The notes: generated by a model from the letters alone, not told the origin. Positions 40,152-48,673 are shown, counted from the first letter of the stretch. The stretch: DNA of 64,000 nt from Paraperibacillus marinus (GCF_046237605.1 NZ_CP143542.1:434001-498000); one strand, 5' to 3'. Numbers and translations: made by a program.

Positions 40152-41357
40152 ATGTTACGTTATTGGAAAAGCAGTCTGCTCGCTGCGGCCATCATCCTGG
40201 CAATCGGCGTTTTCTATACAAAATCTGCCTTATCAAGCCAGAACCTGCCTCAGTATTCCCTGGTTAAGGATTCAGGGGACAGCAGTGAAGTGAAGGACCT
40301 TGCCCTTTATGCCTATTATCAGGAGGGAAGTGTTTCTGATAATTTAAAAATCAAAGGGGGGAAGACCACCTATCAAAGTGACTTATCCTTCATCCGGCAG
40401 CTGAACAGTCCGTTTAATGGCTGGAACAGTAAGCTTGAAACACTGCAGGGGAAATATCGGAATTTCATGCGTGGAAAAGATAATATAGAGGGTCTGTTCG
40501 AAGATGACACTCTCCTTGCCTATGCATACACAAATGGCCAGGGCATGGGTGCCAGCAAGCATCCCTTCACGGCAAAGATCTCTGTGTTGAACAAGAAAAC
40601 CAAGAACAGCACATCCTTTGAAGCCAGGCTTCCCGATTCCAATCATTATCGTTTCGTATATGTAGAGGATGTGCAATACTTTGGCAGCGAGCTGAAGGTC
40701 ATCACCAAGAACTACCGGAACAATTATGTAAAAGGCATGGACAGTGAAGAGGTACATATCTATACCTTTGATGTGCCGAACCAAAAGCTTTTAAGTGATG
40801 AAAATGTCTTTGGCGGCAAAGGGAAAAAGGGAATACATCAATACTTTATAATAGGCAATTCAAATTATGCTGCCCCAAGTGATTATGTAATGTACCGGAT
40901 GGATCCTGAATATAGGGGCGACCAGGAAACAAGGGGTGAATCAAAAATCTTCGCTTATGATCTGAGAAAAAGTCAGACATTCGAGGTGAAACTGCCGGCC
41001 GGGTTAAAAGGAAAATTGGTGGATGAAATCCAGAATTACCATTATCAAGATAATCTGTACCTCATTGAGGATACAGAAAAAGAAATGAATGTTGTACAAA
41101 TCGATTTAAAAAGCCAGGAAAAAAGGAGCTTCAAGCTTGCATCAGCATTGGAGGCTCCGGAGGGCCGTGAGTATCAGACCTCTTTCCACAATGGCAAACT
41201 GTATTCTGCAATCAAGGTTTCGAATCAGGAGAGAGCAAACATTGCCATCCGGGTGATAGATCTTGATACAGGTGCCGAGCTTTACAAGGGACATATAAAG
41301 AGCGACAAAGATCAGAGTCCCGATGAATTACAGATTACTGATTTTGTCATAGAATAA
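40152..41357 (+). CDS. Membrane-anchored extracytoplasmic protein of the YtrA-type operon
   Basis: A 401-aa protein with one N-terminal hydrophobic segment (residues 8-27, SSLLAAAIILAIGVFYTKSA) and no lipobox; the remaining residues are polar and beta-rich, with recurring short strands (YAYTNGQG, IYTFDVPNQKLL, KIFAYDLRKSQTFEV, NVVQIDLKSQEKRSF, IAIRVIDLDTGAEL) suggestive of a beta-propeller. It is not recognised as a known enzyme. GGAGGAG precedes the ATG. As last gene of the GntR/ABC operon it may sense or bind the exported ligand; this is inference. A terminator follows. Confidence 0.75.
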   Translation: MLRYWKSSLLAAAIILAIGVFYTKSALSSQNLPQYSLVKDSGDSSEVKDLALYAYYQEGSVSDNLKIKGGKTTYQSDLSFIRQLNSPFNGWNSKLETLQGKYRNFMRGKDNIEGLFEDDTLLAYAYTNGQGMGASKHPFTAKISVLNKKTKNSTSFEARLPDSNHYRFVYVEDVQYFGSELKVITKNYRNNYVKGMDSEEVHIYTFDVPNQKLLSDENVFGGKGKKGIHQYFIIGNSNYAAPSDYVMYRMDPEYRGDQETRGESKIFAYDLRKSQTFEVKLPAGLKGKLVDEIQNYHYQDNLYLIEDTEKEMNVVQIDLKSQEKRSFKLASALEAPEGREYQTSFHNGKLYSAIKVSNQERANIAIRVIDLDTGAELYKGHIKSDKDQSPDELQITDFVIE

Positions 41358-41361
41358 ACAT

Positions 41362-41394
41362 GGGGCATTTCCTGTAAAAAGGAAATGCCCTTTA
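41362..41394 (+). terminator. Terminator of the ytrA-type operon
   Basis: GGGCATTTCC / GGAAATGCCC, ten perfect pairs with an eight-base loop, then TTTA. It lies close to the ribosome site of the Nudix gene. Confidence 0.78.
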
Positions 41395-41414
41395 AGCAGG
41401 AGAGAGTGCAAGCA

Positions 41415-41879
41415 ATGAATATCAGAAATTCAGTAAAGGCTGTTATAATAAAAGGGGGACAGGTCCTCCTTACAAAAAATGAGGACCAGGAAGGAATTTT
41501 TTATTTGTTTCCGGGAGGCGGCCAGGAGCATGGGGAGACCTTCCATCAGGCGCTTACGAGGGAATGCATGGAGGAAACGGGCCTCAGAGTCGAAGCCGGC
41601 AGCCTGCTGTTTATACGGGAGTATATCGGCAGGACACATGAATATGCCGCTGAAGATAAGGATGTCCATCAAGTGGAATTCTATTTTGCCTGCAGGACCG
41701 ATCCGGGTGCCGAATCAGCCGCAAATCCTGCGCTTCCTGATACATACCAGATCGGGACAGAATGGGTGAATGTGGAGCGGCTGATAAAATACCGCCTGTA
41801 TCCGCGGGGAATCCGGCAGAAGATTATCGACTTTCATAATGGCCAAATAGCAGATGCGTATCTGGGCAATATAAATTGA
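41415..41879 (+). CDS. Nudix hydrolase
   Basis: A 154-aa hydrolase of nucleoside-diphosphate-linked compounds. The Nudix box (G-x5-E-x7-R-E-x2-E-E-x-G) is complete: GGGQEHGETFHQALTRECMEETG at about residues 32-54. MNIRNSVKAVIIKGGQVLLTKNED is the usual first strand pair. The ATG at 41415 follows CAGGAGAG; the longer frame from 41385 runs through the terminator. The substrate cannot be told from the box alone. Confidence 0.92.
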   Translation: MNIRNSVKAVIIKGGQVLLTKNEDQEGIFYLFPGGGQEHGETFHQALTRECMEETGLRVEAGSLLFIREYIGRTHEYAAEDKDVHQVEFYFACRTDPGAESAANPALPDTYQIGTEWVNVERLIKYRLYPRGIRQKIIDFHNGQIADAYLGNIN

Positions 41880-41906
41880 AGATCTGATTTAGAAAGGAAC
41901 ATTTAA

Positions 41907-42086
41907 ATGAAGCATCAAATCATTTTTGAGGATTGGGAACGGGACTGTGAAGACGGCTCCTGCTATGAATACGGCACAAGCCTCATTGTCAATGGAAAGA
42001 GGGTCCTTGACACCGTCACGCCTGAGCGGGCGGTCAGGGCTGTACTCGACGAGCTTGGAATCGAATATGAAATTAAGAACGATTAA
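41907..42086 (+). CDS. Small acidic protein of unknown function (59 aa)
   Basis: A 59-aa protein starting MKHQIIFEDWERDCEDGSCYE and ending LDELGIEYEIKND. Acidic, with two Cys close together (DCEDGSC), no membrane segment. AGAAAGGAAC lies ahead of the ATG and a strong terminator follows the stop, which supports a real gene. No family recognised. It follows the Nudix gene by 27 bases and may share its message. Confidence 0.7.
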   Translation: MKHQIIFEDWERDCEDGSCYEYGTSLIVNGKRVLDTVTPERAVRAVLDELGIEYEIKND

Positions 42087-42091
42087 GAGAA

Positions 42092-42126
42092 AGGCAGTGC
42101 TGGTTGAATTCAGCACTGCCTTTTTT
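42092..42126 (+). terminator. Terminator after the 59-aa gene
   Basis: GGCAGTGCTG / CAGCACTGCC ten-bp stem followed by six T residues, directly abutting repeat copy E. Confidence 0.9.
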
Positions 42127-42204
42127 AGTGGAAAAGGGGCGAAGCTGCACATAGCATGAGACTCATTGAAAAAGAGGTGTGAATATCAGAAAACTCATGT
42201 TTGT
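42121..42204 (+). repeat. Dispersed terminator-linked repeat, copy E (internal deletion)
   Basis: Both ends of the element are kept (TTAGTGGAAAAGGGGCGAAG at the start, ATCAGAAAACTCATGTTTG at the end) but the central part of about 100 bases, including the CCGCTCCACCGCC core, is missing. Position and orientation relative to the upstream terminator are the same as in the full copies. Confidence 0.75.
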
Positions 42205-42332
42205 TTATTAAAGAGATTCCCTCTCCCCCGTTTGCCATTTTCTTTAACGAGCCGCTGCATCTTTGTATGATGGGCAAGTGTCAGCCCGACGATGGCCGCG
42301 CTTAAAACGTTTGAAAGAATCTTGTCGGCCAC
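42195..42332 (-). CDS. Possible small basic protein (45 aa)
   Basis: Minus-strand frame from a GTG at 42332, reading (M)ADKILSNVLSAAIVGLTLA then HHTKMQRLVKENGKRGRGN. AAGGAGGG lies about twelve bases upstream, somewhat far. One hydrophobic stretch and a basic tail. The last codons and the stop lie in the end of repeat copy E. Not recognised; could be chance. Confidence 0.35.
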   Translation of the reverse strand: MADKILSNVLSAAIVGLTLAHHTKMQRLVKENGKRGRGNLFNKQT

Positions 42333-42532
42333 CGGTTTGTGCGTCCCTCCTTTTTGCGGAAGTCTGTTATCACCAAAGCTGCTTGGGTGAGGAGGGTTGG
42401 TTTTAACAAGTTTTCTCCTTATTTATGTGTACCTTGATTGAGCAGGTAAAATCTTGAATAACGGGGGGAGCTGTTCTATTTGTAAATGGGACTGGCATAG
42501 ACATATACAAAGAGACCAAAGGAGGCTGAACT

Positions 42533-42838
42533 GTGAAAAATTATTTTCCCCTCATCTGTCTCGCGGGCTTACTGGCTTTCACTGCCTTCATAGAGACCCC
42601 TGGCTCTGATCAAAACAAGCAGGGCGGCACTCTGCAGGTTACGTACGATCCGGAAAGCGAGACGCTGCAGGCAGAAGAGATGACAATGCGGCTTGAAAAC
42701 AGGCTGGTCGGCGCAGTGGAGGAAGACGGCTATATCGTTGAAAAGTATCAGGAAATCGAAGTCTACTCAAATGAACATGGCAGTATTATTAAAACCGTAC
42801 CAACCTCTCACTTTGAATATCTCAAGTACAAAAAGTAA
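42533..42838 (+). CDS. Small secreted or membrane-anchored protein of unknown function
   Basis: A 101-aa protein with a hydrophobic N-terminus (residues 3-20, NYFPLICLAGLLAFTAFI) that looks like a signal sequence or anchor; no lipobox. The remaining part is acidic (GTLQVTYDPESETLQAEEM) with no known domain. GTG start after AAAGGAGG. Not recognised. The 200 bases upstream carry no clear promoter by eye. Confidence 0.6.
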   Translation: MKNYFPLICLAGLLAFTAFIETPGSDQNKQGGTLQVTYDPESETLQAEEMTMRLENRLVGAVEEDGYIVEKYQEIEVYSNEHGSIIKTVPTSHFEYLKYKK

Positions 42839-42920
42839 ACCATTTTTTTGTCGGTATACTTGTTTCATAGGGGTAAATATGGGGGAAAGTATGGTAGACG
42901 AGTGAAGGAGCTGATTTCTG

Positions 42921-42995
42921 ATGAAATTCATTTTAATTATTGCTGTAGTTATTATTGCGTATATGGTTTTTAAAAGAATTAACAGAAGAGGATAA
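42921..42995 (+). CDS. Very small single-pass membrane peptide (24 aa)
   Basis: Reads MKFILIIAVVIIAYMVFKRI followed by NRRG: one membrane helix and a basic tail. GAAGGAG lies ten bases before the ATG, and a hairpin with T-run follows the stop within ten bases. Short membrane peptides of this kind are common in bacilli; function unknown. Confidence 0.6.
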   Translation: MKFILIIAVVIIAYMVFKRINRRG

Positions 42996-43002
42996 ATCCT
43001 AA

Positions 43003-43030
43003 ACGGCTCCTTTAGAAGGGGCTTTTATTT
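43003..43030 (+). terminator. Terminator after the 24-aa gene
   Basis: GGCTCCTT / AGAAGGGGCT-type imperfect stem followed by TTTTATTTAT. Confidence 0.6.
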
Positions 43031-43041
43031 ATGAAAGTAAA

Positions 43042-43071
43042 AAAGGGGCCGCTGTCAAAGCGGCCCTTTCC
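43042..43071. terminator. Terminator of the quinone oxidoreductase gene (minus)
   Basis: AAAGGGGCCGCT / AGCGGCCCTTT stem; on the minus strand an A/T-rich TTTTTTACTTTC follows, suiting the minus-strand gene. Confidence 0.8.
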
Positions 43072-43076
43072 TGGAT

Positions 43077-44066
43077 TTAGAATGTAACGATTGTCCGGCC
43101 GCGGGCTCCGCCTTTCAGGAGGAGGGGCAGGTATTCAGACAGCTCGTCGAGGGAAATCTCATGCTGGACGGACTGCTCCAGGTTTTCCGGTTTTAAGTCG
43201 GAGGCCAGGCGTTCCCAAACTTTCTTCCTGGTTTCCATCCCGCAGTAGACAGAGTCGATGCCGAGCAGGCTGATGCCGCGGAGGATGAATGGAAATACAG
43301 TGGCCGGGACGTCTGTTCCTGCGGTTAGGCCGCTGACTGCTGCAGCGCCGCCGTACTTCAATCTGCCGAGCAGGTTTGCGAGCGGCTTCCCGCCGACCGG
43401 ATCGATGGCGGCAGCCCACACTTGTTTTCCGATCGGCTTCAATTCCCCGTCAAACACTTCCTCACGGCTGATGATCTCGGAGGCGCCGAGGCTGTTCAGG
43501 TATTCCTTTTCCGATTCTTTCCCAGTGCTGGCTGAAACCGAATAGCCGAGCTTTGACAGCATAGCGACGGCATTGCTGCCGACTCCGCCGGTTGCACCCG
43601 TGACGAGCACATTTCCTCTATCGGGTGTAAGGCCGTTCTCCTCCAGACGCTGGATGCTGAGCGCGGCCGTAAAGCCTGCTGTGCCGAGGATCATGGCTTC
43701 CCTCAGTGTCAGGTTTTCGGGAAGCGGGACAATCCAGTCAGCCGGGATTCGGGCGTATTCACTATAGCCCCCATAATGGGAAACACCGATTTCATAGGAT
43801 GTGGCAATGACTTCATCGCCTTCTTTAAAGCGTGCGTCATCCGAAGATACCACTGTTCCTGCAAGGTCAATGCCCGGAATGAGCGGGTAATTCCTTACGA
43901 TTTTTCCGTCCGGGATAGAGGCGAGTGCATCCTTATAATTGATTCCGCTGTAGGATACTTTGATCAGCACCCCTTCCTTCGGGAGAGCATCGAGGGAGGT
44001 TTCCCTTATTTCTGCCGAAAAGTCTTCTTCTTTTTTATCCACAAAAAATGCTTTGAAGTTTTCCAT
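43077..44066 (-). CDS. NADPH-dependent quinone/acryloyl-CoA oxidoreductase (YhfP/AcuI-like)
   Basis: A 329-aa medium-chain reductase of the zinc-free quinone oxidoreductase class (YhdH/YhfP). NYKDALASIPDGKIVRNYPLIPGIDLAGTV is the substrate-side motif and LVTGATGGVGSNAVAMLSKLGY the NADPH-binding loop; the Cys clusters of zinc alcohol dehydrogenases are absent. The ATG at 44066 follows GGAGGAAGAT on the minus strand, giving the length of Bacillus YhfP. Divergent from the LLM oxidoreductase gene. Confidence 0.9.
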   Translation of the reverse strand: MENFKAFFVDKKEEDFSAEIRETSLDALPKEGVLIKVSYSGINYKDALASIPDGKIVRNYPLIPGIDLAGTVVSSDDARFKEGDEVIATSYEIGVSHYGGYSEYARIPADWIVPLPENLTLREAMILGTAGFTAALSIQRLEENGLTPDRGNVLVTGATGGVGSNAVAMLSKLGYSVSASTGKESEKEYLNSLGASEIISREEVFDGELKPIGKQVWAAAIDPVGGKPLANLLGRLKYGGAAAVSGLTAGTDVPATVFPFILRGISLLGIDSVYCGMETRKKVWERLASDLKPENLEQSVQHEISLDELSEYLPLLLKGGARGRTIVTF

Positions 44067-44160
44067 CTTATCTTCCTCCATTTCAGGGATTGATTTATGT
44101 CCATTCTAGACTTCCATCTATCACAGGTCAAAAAGTTAGATTCTTTGTTCTATGATGGAT

Positions 44161-44188
44161 AAGATAAGGTCAAGATAAGGTCAAGATC
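44161..44188 (+). repeat. Short direct repeat before the LLM oxidoreductase gene
   Basis: AAGATAAGGTC occurs twice in tandem (44161-44171, 44172-44182) plus a partial AAGATC, in the divergent promoter region. Could be a regulator site or a replication-slippage product. Confidence 0.6.
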
Positions 44189-44212
44189 AAACAGAAAGCG
44201 GGGAACATCAGG

Positions 44213-45199
44213 ATGAAGCTCAGTGTGCTCGATCAATCGGTAATCTCAAGCGGATCAGATGCGCGGTCAGCGCTGAAGAATACAGTAAGGCTCGCACGTA
44301 CGGCAGAGGAGCTCGGCTATACAAGATTCTGGGTGGCGGAGCATCATAATTCAAACGGAATGGCCGGCACAGCACCAGACATTTTGATTTCCCATATAGC
44401 TTCACAGACAAGCAGAATCCGGGTCGGCTCCGGCGGAGTCCTGCTGCCCCAGTACAGCCCTTTTAAAGTAGCTGAAAATTTCAAGCTGCTTGAATCGCTT
44501 TATCCAGGGAGGATTGATCTCGGAATTGGCCGGTCTCCCGGAGGCGGGGCAGAAACACGGAATGCGCTTAATGACGGAGTAAAGCGGAGTATGAATGAGT
44601 TCCCAAACCAGATAAGGAATCTGCAGGGATTCCTCTACGGCGGTGAACATGATTTTGCCAATGTCACGGCATACCCTGAAACCGAAAGCCTTCCCGAGAC
44701 TTGGCTTTTGGGCATTACCCAAAGGGGAGCAAGGATGGCGGCGGAACACGGGACCGCCTTTACCTACGGGCACTTCATCACACCGGCCAATGGCAGGATC
44801 GCGCTCGATCATTATTTTGATCATTTTGTGCCCTCAAGGCATTTGAAAGAGCCGAAAGCCAATGTGTGCATCTTTGTGGTGTGTGCAGACACCCAGGAAA
44901 AAGCAGAGGAGCTCGCATTAAGCCAGGATATGTGGCTGCTGTCGCTTGAGCGGAACAAGGACACGAGGATTCCTTCCGCTGAGGAAGCAAGGCGGATTGC
45001 ACTGACTGCTGAACAGCGGGAAAAGCTTTCGGAAAACAGAAAGCGCGCGGTGATTGGCACCCCGGATAAGGTAAGGGAGGAGCTGCTCCTTCTTCAGGAG
45101 CTTTATGGGACGGATGAGTTCATGATCATTACGAATATCCATGACTTTGAGGCGAAAATCCGGTCCTATACCCTTCTTGCCGACGCTCTCCTGGCATAG
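44213..45199 (+). CDS. LLM-class flavin-dependent oxidoreductase
   Basis: A 328-aa TIM-barrel oxidoreductase of the bacterial-luciferase superfamily, which uses reduced FMN. LGYTRFWVAEHHNSNGMAGTAPDILISHIA and RIRVGSGGVLLPQYSPFKVAENFKLLESLYPGRIDLGIGRSPGG are the family's landmark segments. The substrate is unknown. An SsuE-type FMN reductase, a usual partner type, lies 2 kb downstream but in a separate unit. The NAD(P)HX repair gene starts 67 bases after the stop and may be co-transcribed. Confidence 0.92.
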   Translation: MKLSVLDQSVISSGSDARSALKNTVRLARTAEELGYTRFWVAEHHNSNGMAGTAPDILISHIASQTSRIRVGSGGVLLPQYSPFKVAENFKLLESLYPGRIDLGIGRSPGGGAETRNALNDGVKRSMNEFPNQIRNLQGFLYGGEHDFANVTAYPETESLPETWLLGITQRGARMAAEHGTAFTYGHFITPANGRIALDHYFDHFVPSRHLKEPKANVCIFVVCADTQEKAEELALSQDMWLLSLERNKDTRIPSAEEARRIALTAEQREKLSENRKRAVIGTPDKVREELLLLQELYGTDEFMIITNIHDFEAKIRSYTLLADALLA

Positions 45200-45266
45200 G
45201 ACATCTGTTTTCGAGGTGTGCCTGAGGGGTATAAAACAAGATAAAAACGGCAGGGAGGCAATCCAC

Positions 45267-46709
45267 TTGTTTGTATATACGTCTGAACAAATCCGCACAG
45301 CCGATGCAGCTGCTGAAAAGCAGGGTCTTACAGGCTTCATGCTTATGGAAGCTGCGGGCAGAGAACTATTTCAAAAGCTGGAGAAGCTTTTAGATAAAAG
45401 GAATCGGATCCTGATACTCGCCGGACCGGGGAAAAATGGGGGCGACGGGATTGTGGCAGCCCGTTATCTGCTGCAGAACGGCTATGCGTGCGACCTGACC
45501 TTTCCCGCGGGGGAACCGAAGGATGAGACGGCAGGCCGGCATGCGCAGATTCTCCGGGACCAGGGCTTTCGGTCCGTTGAAAGATCCGGTTCATATGATG
45601 TAATCGTAGAAGCGCTGACAGGCATCGGAACGAGCTTGCCGCTAAGGGAGAGTGTGAAGGAGATCCTGGATTGGGCTAACGGCGAAAAAGCCCTGAAGAT
45701 TGCGGTGGATGTGCCGGCAGGGGTGCTGGCAGACAGAGGGGAAGCAGATCCTTCTGCTTTCCAGGCAGATGTCACCTTCAGCATTCACGGATTCAAGCCT
45801 TCCCTTTTCATGGAGGAAACAGCCGAGTATTATGGCCGTGCTGAGGTGGTCGAAATTGGGCTCCCTCAAGATTCAAGTGTCAGAGTGTGGACAAAGGAGG
45901 ATGTAAAGAGGACGTTTCCCAAACGGGCGTCCGGCTCTCATAAAGGCACGTTCGGAAACGGGCTGATCATTGCAGGCAGCGACGATATGCCGGGTGCCGC
46001 CATCCTGTGCAGCTTGTCCGCAAAAAGGAGCGGAATCGGTAAGCTCACCGTCGGCACCTCCCAATTTGTTGCCGGCATCATTGCCTCCCGGGTGCCGGAG
46101 TGTGTGTTCCTGTTTGACGGCCTCCAGAAAACAGCAGAGGGAGATATCTCTGAAAAAATGACAGCCGCGGCCATCGGACCGGGCCTGCATTACGGGGAAA
46201 CCCTTGAGGCTGCCGTAGAACAGCTCCTGAAAACAGAGATTCCGCTGATCATCGATGCCGGAGCACTCGTCGAGCGTAGATATCCGGGGAGGAAGGCACC
46301 CGTCATTGTAACGCCTCATCCAGGTGAATTCCAGAAGATGACCGGCAAGGAAATTAAGGAATTCCAGCAGGTAAGGATCGAAACAGCCTCTCGGTTTTCC
46401 AGGGAGAATGGCGTCATCACCGTCCTGAAAGGAAGGAATACCGTCATTGCCTACCCGGACGGGGAAGTGCGCATCAACATGGCAGGAAACGCAGGCCTCG
46501 CAAAAGGAGGCTCCGGCGACTCACTCACTGGAATCATGCTCGCGCATGCGGCCTCCTATAAAGATATAAAAGATGCCGTCTCCAATGCCGTCTACTTCCA
46601 CGCAGCCTGTGCCGATTACTGGAAGGAAACCAGGGCCAAGACCACCCTGCTTGCCAGCGACATTAATAAGACGATGCCGTATGTGATGAAGGAATTTGAA
46701 GTCGATTGA
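45267..46709 (+). CDS. Bifunctional NAD(P)HX epimerase/dehydratase
   Basis: A 480-aa fused repair enzyme. Residues 1 to about 205 are the NnrE (YjeF N-terminal) epimerase with LAGPGKNGGDGIVAARYLL; about 215-480 are the ADP-dependent NnrD dehydratase (ribokinase-like), with HPGEFQKMTG and MAGNAGLAKGGSGDSLTG holding the catalytic Asp. Together they restore hydrated NADH and NADPH. The TTG at 45267 follows GGGAGGC and begins at the family start MFVYTSEQIRTAD; the frame is open further upstream inside the LLM gene. Confidence 0.92.
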   Translation: MFVYTSEQIRTADAAAEKQGLTGFMLMEAAGRELFQKLEKLLDKRNRILILAGPGKNGGDGIVAARYLLQNGYACDLTFPAGEPKDETAGRHAQILRDQGFRSVERSGSYDVIVEALTGIGTSLPLRESVKEILDWANGEKALKIAVDVPAGVLADRGEADPSAFQADVTFSIHGFKPSLFMEETAEYYGRAEVVEIGLPQDSSVRVWTKEDVKRTFPKRASGSHKGTFGNGLIIAGSDDMPGAAILCSLSAKRSGIGKLTVGTSQFVAGIIASRVPECVFLFDGLQKTAEGDISEKMTAAAIGPGLHYGETLEAAVEQLLKTEIPLIIDAGALVERRYPGRKAPVIVTPHPGEFQKMTGKEIKEFQQVRIETASRFSRENGVITVLKGRNTVIAYPDGEVRINMAGNAGLAKGGSGDSLTGIMLAHAASYKDIKDAVSNAVYFHAACADYWKETRAKTTLLASDINKTMPYVMKEFEVD

Positions 46710-46803
46710 TGATGGGCCGGCTTCCGCTGGGTGTGGGAGCAGGTCTTTTTTATATGGGGCAGGAGTGGGGTCGGCTTTATGAGCAGTGGTTTAGCGGGAG
46801 TGG

Positions 46804-47170
46804 GATGAAGGACATTTGGGCAGGGATCTGCTCGTAAAAAGTCCTTCATGAGGGCGATGAAGGACATTTGACCGGGGATCTGTTCGAAAAAAGTCCTTCA
46901 TGAGGGTGATGAAGGACATTTGACCGGGGATCTGTTCGTGAAAAGTCCTTCATAAGGGTGATGAAGGACATTTAGTCGGGGAGCTGCTCGAAAAAAGTCC
47001 TTCATAAAGGTGATGAAGACCGTTTTGGCAAGGATCTATTCGTGAAAAGTCCTTCATGAGGGTGATGAAGACCTTTTTGCTGGGAATCTGTTCGAGAAAA
47101 AGTCTTCTTAAGGGTGATGCAGGCTTTTATTGCCCGAAATCTTCTCATGAAAAGTCCTTCATCCAGGCCG
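46804..47170. repeat. 52-nt tandem repeat array with internal inverted repeat, seven copies
   Basis: Units start with GATGAAGGACATTT at 46804, 46856, 46908, 46960, 47012, 47064 and 47116, exactly 52 bases apart. Each contains GGATCTGTTCG and ends with AAAGTCCTTCATGAGGGT; ATGAAGGAC and GTCCTTCAT can form a 9-bp stem across a loop of about 27 bases. Later copies are diverged. No spacers, so not CRISPR. The array fills most of the 600-base gap between the NAD(P)HX gene and the FMN reductase gene. Confidence 0.95.
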
Positions 47171-47320
47171 CTGAAGGAACAACACAGCCCCACCAACCCC
47201 AATTCCCTAACATTGACAAAAGATAGCTCTCCCGCTAACATAAACAGCAAATCATACATATTAAATGGCAGCGTCACCGAGGCCTTTCCCGGAGCGCTGT
47301 AAGAATAAGGAGTGAGTCTG

Positions 47321-47839
47321 TTGTCTAAGATTGTGATTGTATCAGGCAGTCCTGTGAAGGATTCGAGGCTGAATGGGATTATGAATTTTGCGGTGGATTA
47401 TCTGGAGGGAAAGGGTGCCGATTATGAGGTGCTTCACGTGCGCGATCTGCCTGCGGAGGATTTGATCGGCGGTGCTTATGACAGTGAGGAGATTGTCAAG
47501 GCGAGCGGAAAGGTCACTTCTGCAGATAAAATCATCATTTTAACGCCGGTGTATAAGGCATCATTCACCGGGGTGCTGAAAACCTTCCTTGATTTGCTGC
47601 CAATGAAAGGTCTTGAGGATAAGACGATTCTCCCGCTTGCAATAGGCGGAACTTACGGGCATCTGCTCATGATTGATTATGCTTTGAAGCCTGTGCTGGC
47701 TTCACTGGGTGCGACACATATCCTGAAAGGGGTATTCACTCTGGATCAGCAGGTACAGAGAGCGGGCGACAATGTTTTTGAACTGGATAATGATGCAGAA
47801 CAAAGGCTGCAGGCCGCTTTGGAAAAGCTGCTGCCTTGA
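47321..47839 (+). CDS. ssuE: NADPH-dependent FMN reductase (SsuE-like)
   Basis: A 172-aa flavodoxin-fold reductase that supplies reduced FMN to two-component oxygenases. KIVIVSGSPVKDSRLNGIM is the phosphate-binding loop, DKIIILTPVYKASFTGVLKTFLDLLP the flavin-contact region and LPLAIGGTYGHLLMIDYALKPVLASLGA the segment typical of SsuE. TTG at 47321 follows AAGGAGTG. Sulfonate monooxygenase genes are not adjacent, so its partner is uncertain. A strong terminator follows. Confidence 0.88.
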   Translation: MSKIVIVSGSPVKDSRLNGIMNFAVDYLEGKGADYEVLHVRDLPAEDLIGGAYDSEEIVKASGKVTSADKIIILTPVYKASFTGVLKTFLDLLPMKGLEDKTILPLAIGGTYGHLLMIDYALKPVLASLGATHILKGVFTLDQQVQRAGDNVFELDNDAEQRLQAALEKLLP

Positions 47840-47856
47840 GCCGGAGCTGACAGACG

Positions 47857-47890
47857 CAAAAAAGGCTGATTAATGATCAGCCTTTTTTGC
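47857..47890 (+). terminator. Terminator of the FMN reductase gene
   Basis: AAAAAAGGCTGAT / ATCAGCCTTTTTT stem with a four-base loop. Confidence 0.92.
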
Positions 47891-47997
47891 TGTGATTTCA
47901 GCTTTTATAGTAGAATATATATAGAAGTTTCTGGAAAATATGAAACTATTTTAATAGAATGGCCGTATAGCTATTAAAACTTGAAGGGAAGAATGAA

Positions 47998-48612
47998 ATG
48001 TTCAAAAAAGTGGCTTCAGACGTATTGGGATTAAGTGATATCGGCAGTGTCATCAGCCCTGCTGATTATGACAAGGTAGATGCTGATGATTATGTGATGC
48101 ATGAGGATAATGAAAAGATTTATTTTCTGATCAAGTCTAAAACGGATGAGTACTGCTTCACGAATAAGGCGCTGATCCATCTCGATGGTACAAGTGCCAT
48201 CAGCAAGAAACGGACGCTGCACCGGTACAGCTATTACACGAACAATATCTCAAAGGTAACGCTTGAAACAGCGGGTACAGTGGATCTTGATGTGGAGATC
48301 AAGTTTACGATTGGCTCACAGGCCTTTTCGATCGATGTACATAAAAAGTTCATCGAGGAATTAAAGGACTTATATAAATCCCTGATCAAGATTGCTGAAA
48401 TCTGCCATGAAAACAGTGAATATATGAATTATGCGCAGGAAAGTCTGAACCTTGCCTCCAACACAATCGGACGCGTGACGTCCAAGGAGGACAGCGTTGT
48501 CGACAGCTTTAAGCAGATCAACGAAACAGCCTTCAGCTGGCTTGTCAACAACCGCCGCAAATTCAGGGTCAAAGACTTCGGCTACGTATTCGAAAAATAC
48601 ATCAATAACTGA
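47998..48612 (+). CDS. yvbH: YvbH-like PH-domain protein
   Basis: A 204-aa cytosolic protein with a bacterial PH-like domain (about 15-125: YVMHEDNEKIYFLIKSKTDEYCFTNKALIHLDGTSA) and the YvbH extension (about 130-204, ending FSWLVNNRRKFRVKDFGYVFEKYINN). Length equals Bacillus YvbH. The function of the family is unknown; PH-like domains bind membranes or proteins. GAAGGGAAGA precedes the ATG. Monocistronic. Confidence 0.9.
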   Translation: MFKKVASDVLGLSDIGSVISPADYDKVDADDYVMHEDNEKIYFLIKSKTDEYCFTNKALIHLDGTSAISKKRTLHRYSYYTNNISKVTLETAGTVDLDVEIKFTIGSQAFSIDVHKKFIEELKDLYKSLIKIAEICHENSEYMNYAQESLNLASNTIGRVTSKEDSVVDSFKQINETAFSWLVNNRRKFRVKDFGYVFEKYINN

Positions 48613-48673
48613 GGACAACTCCTTATTCCCAGGGAGCAGCGATAATTTCCCGCGCTGCTCCCTTTGCTATGAC

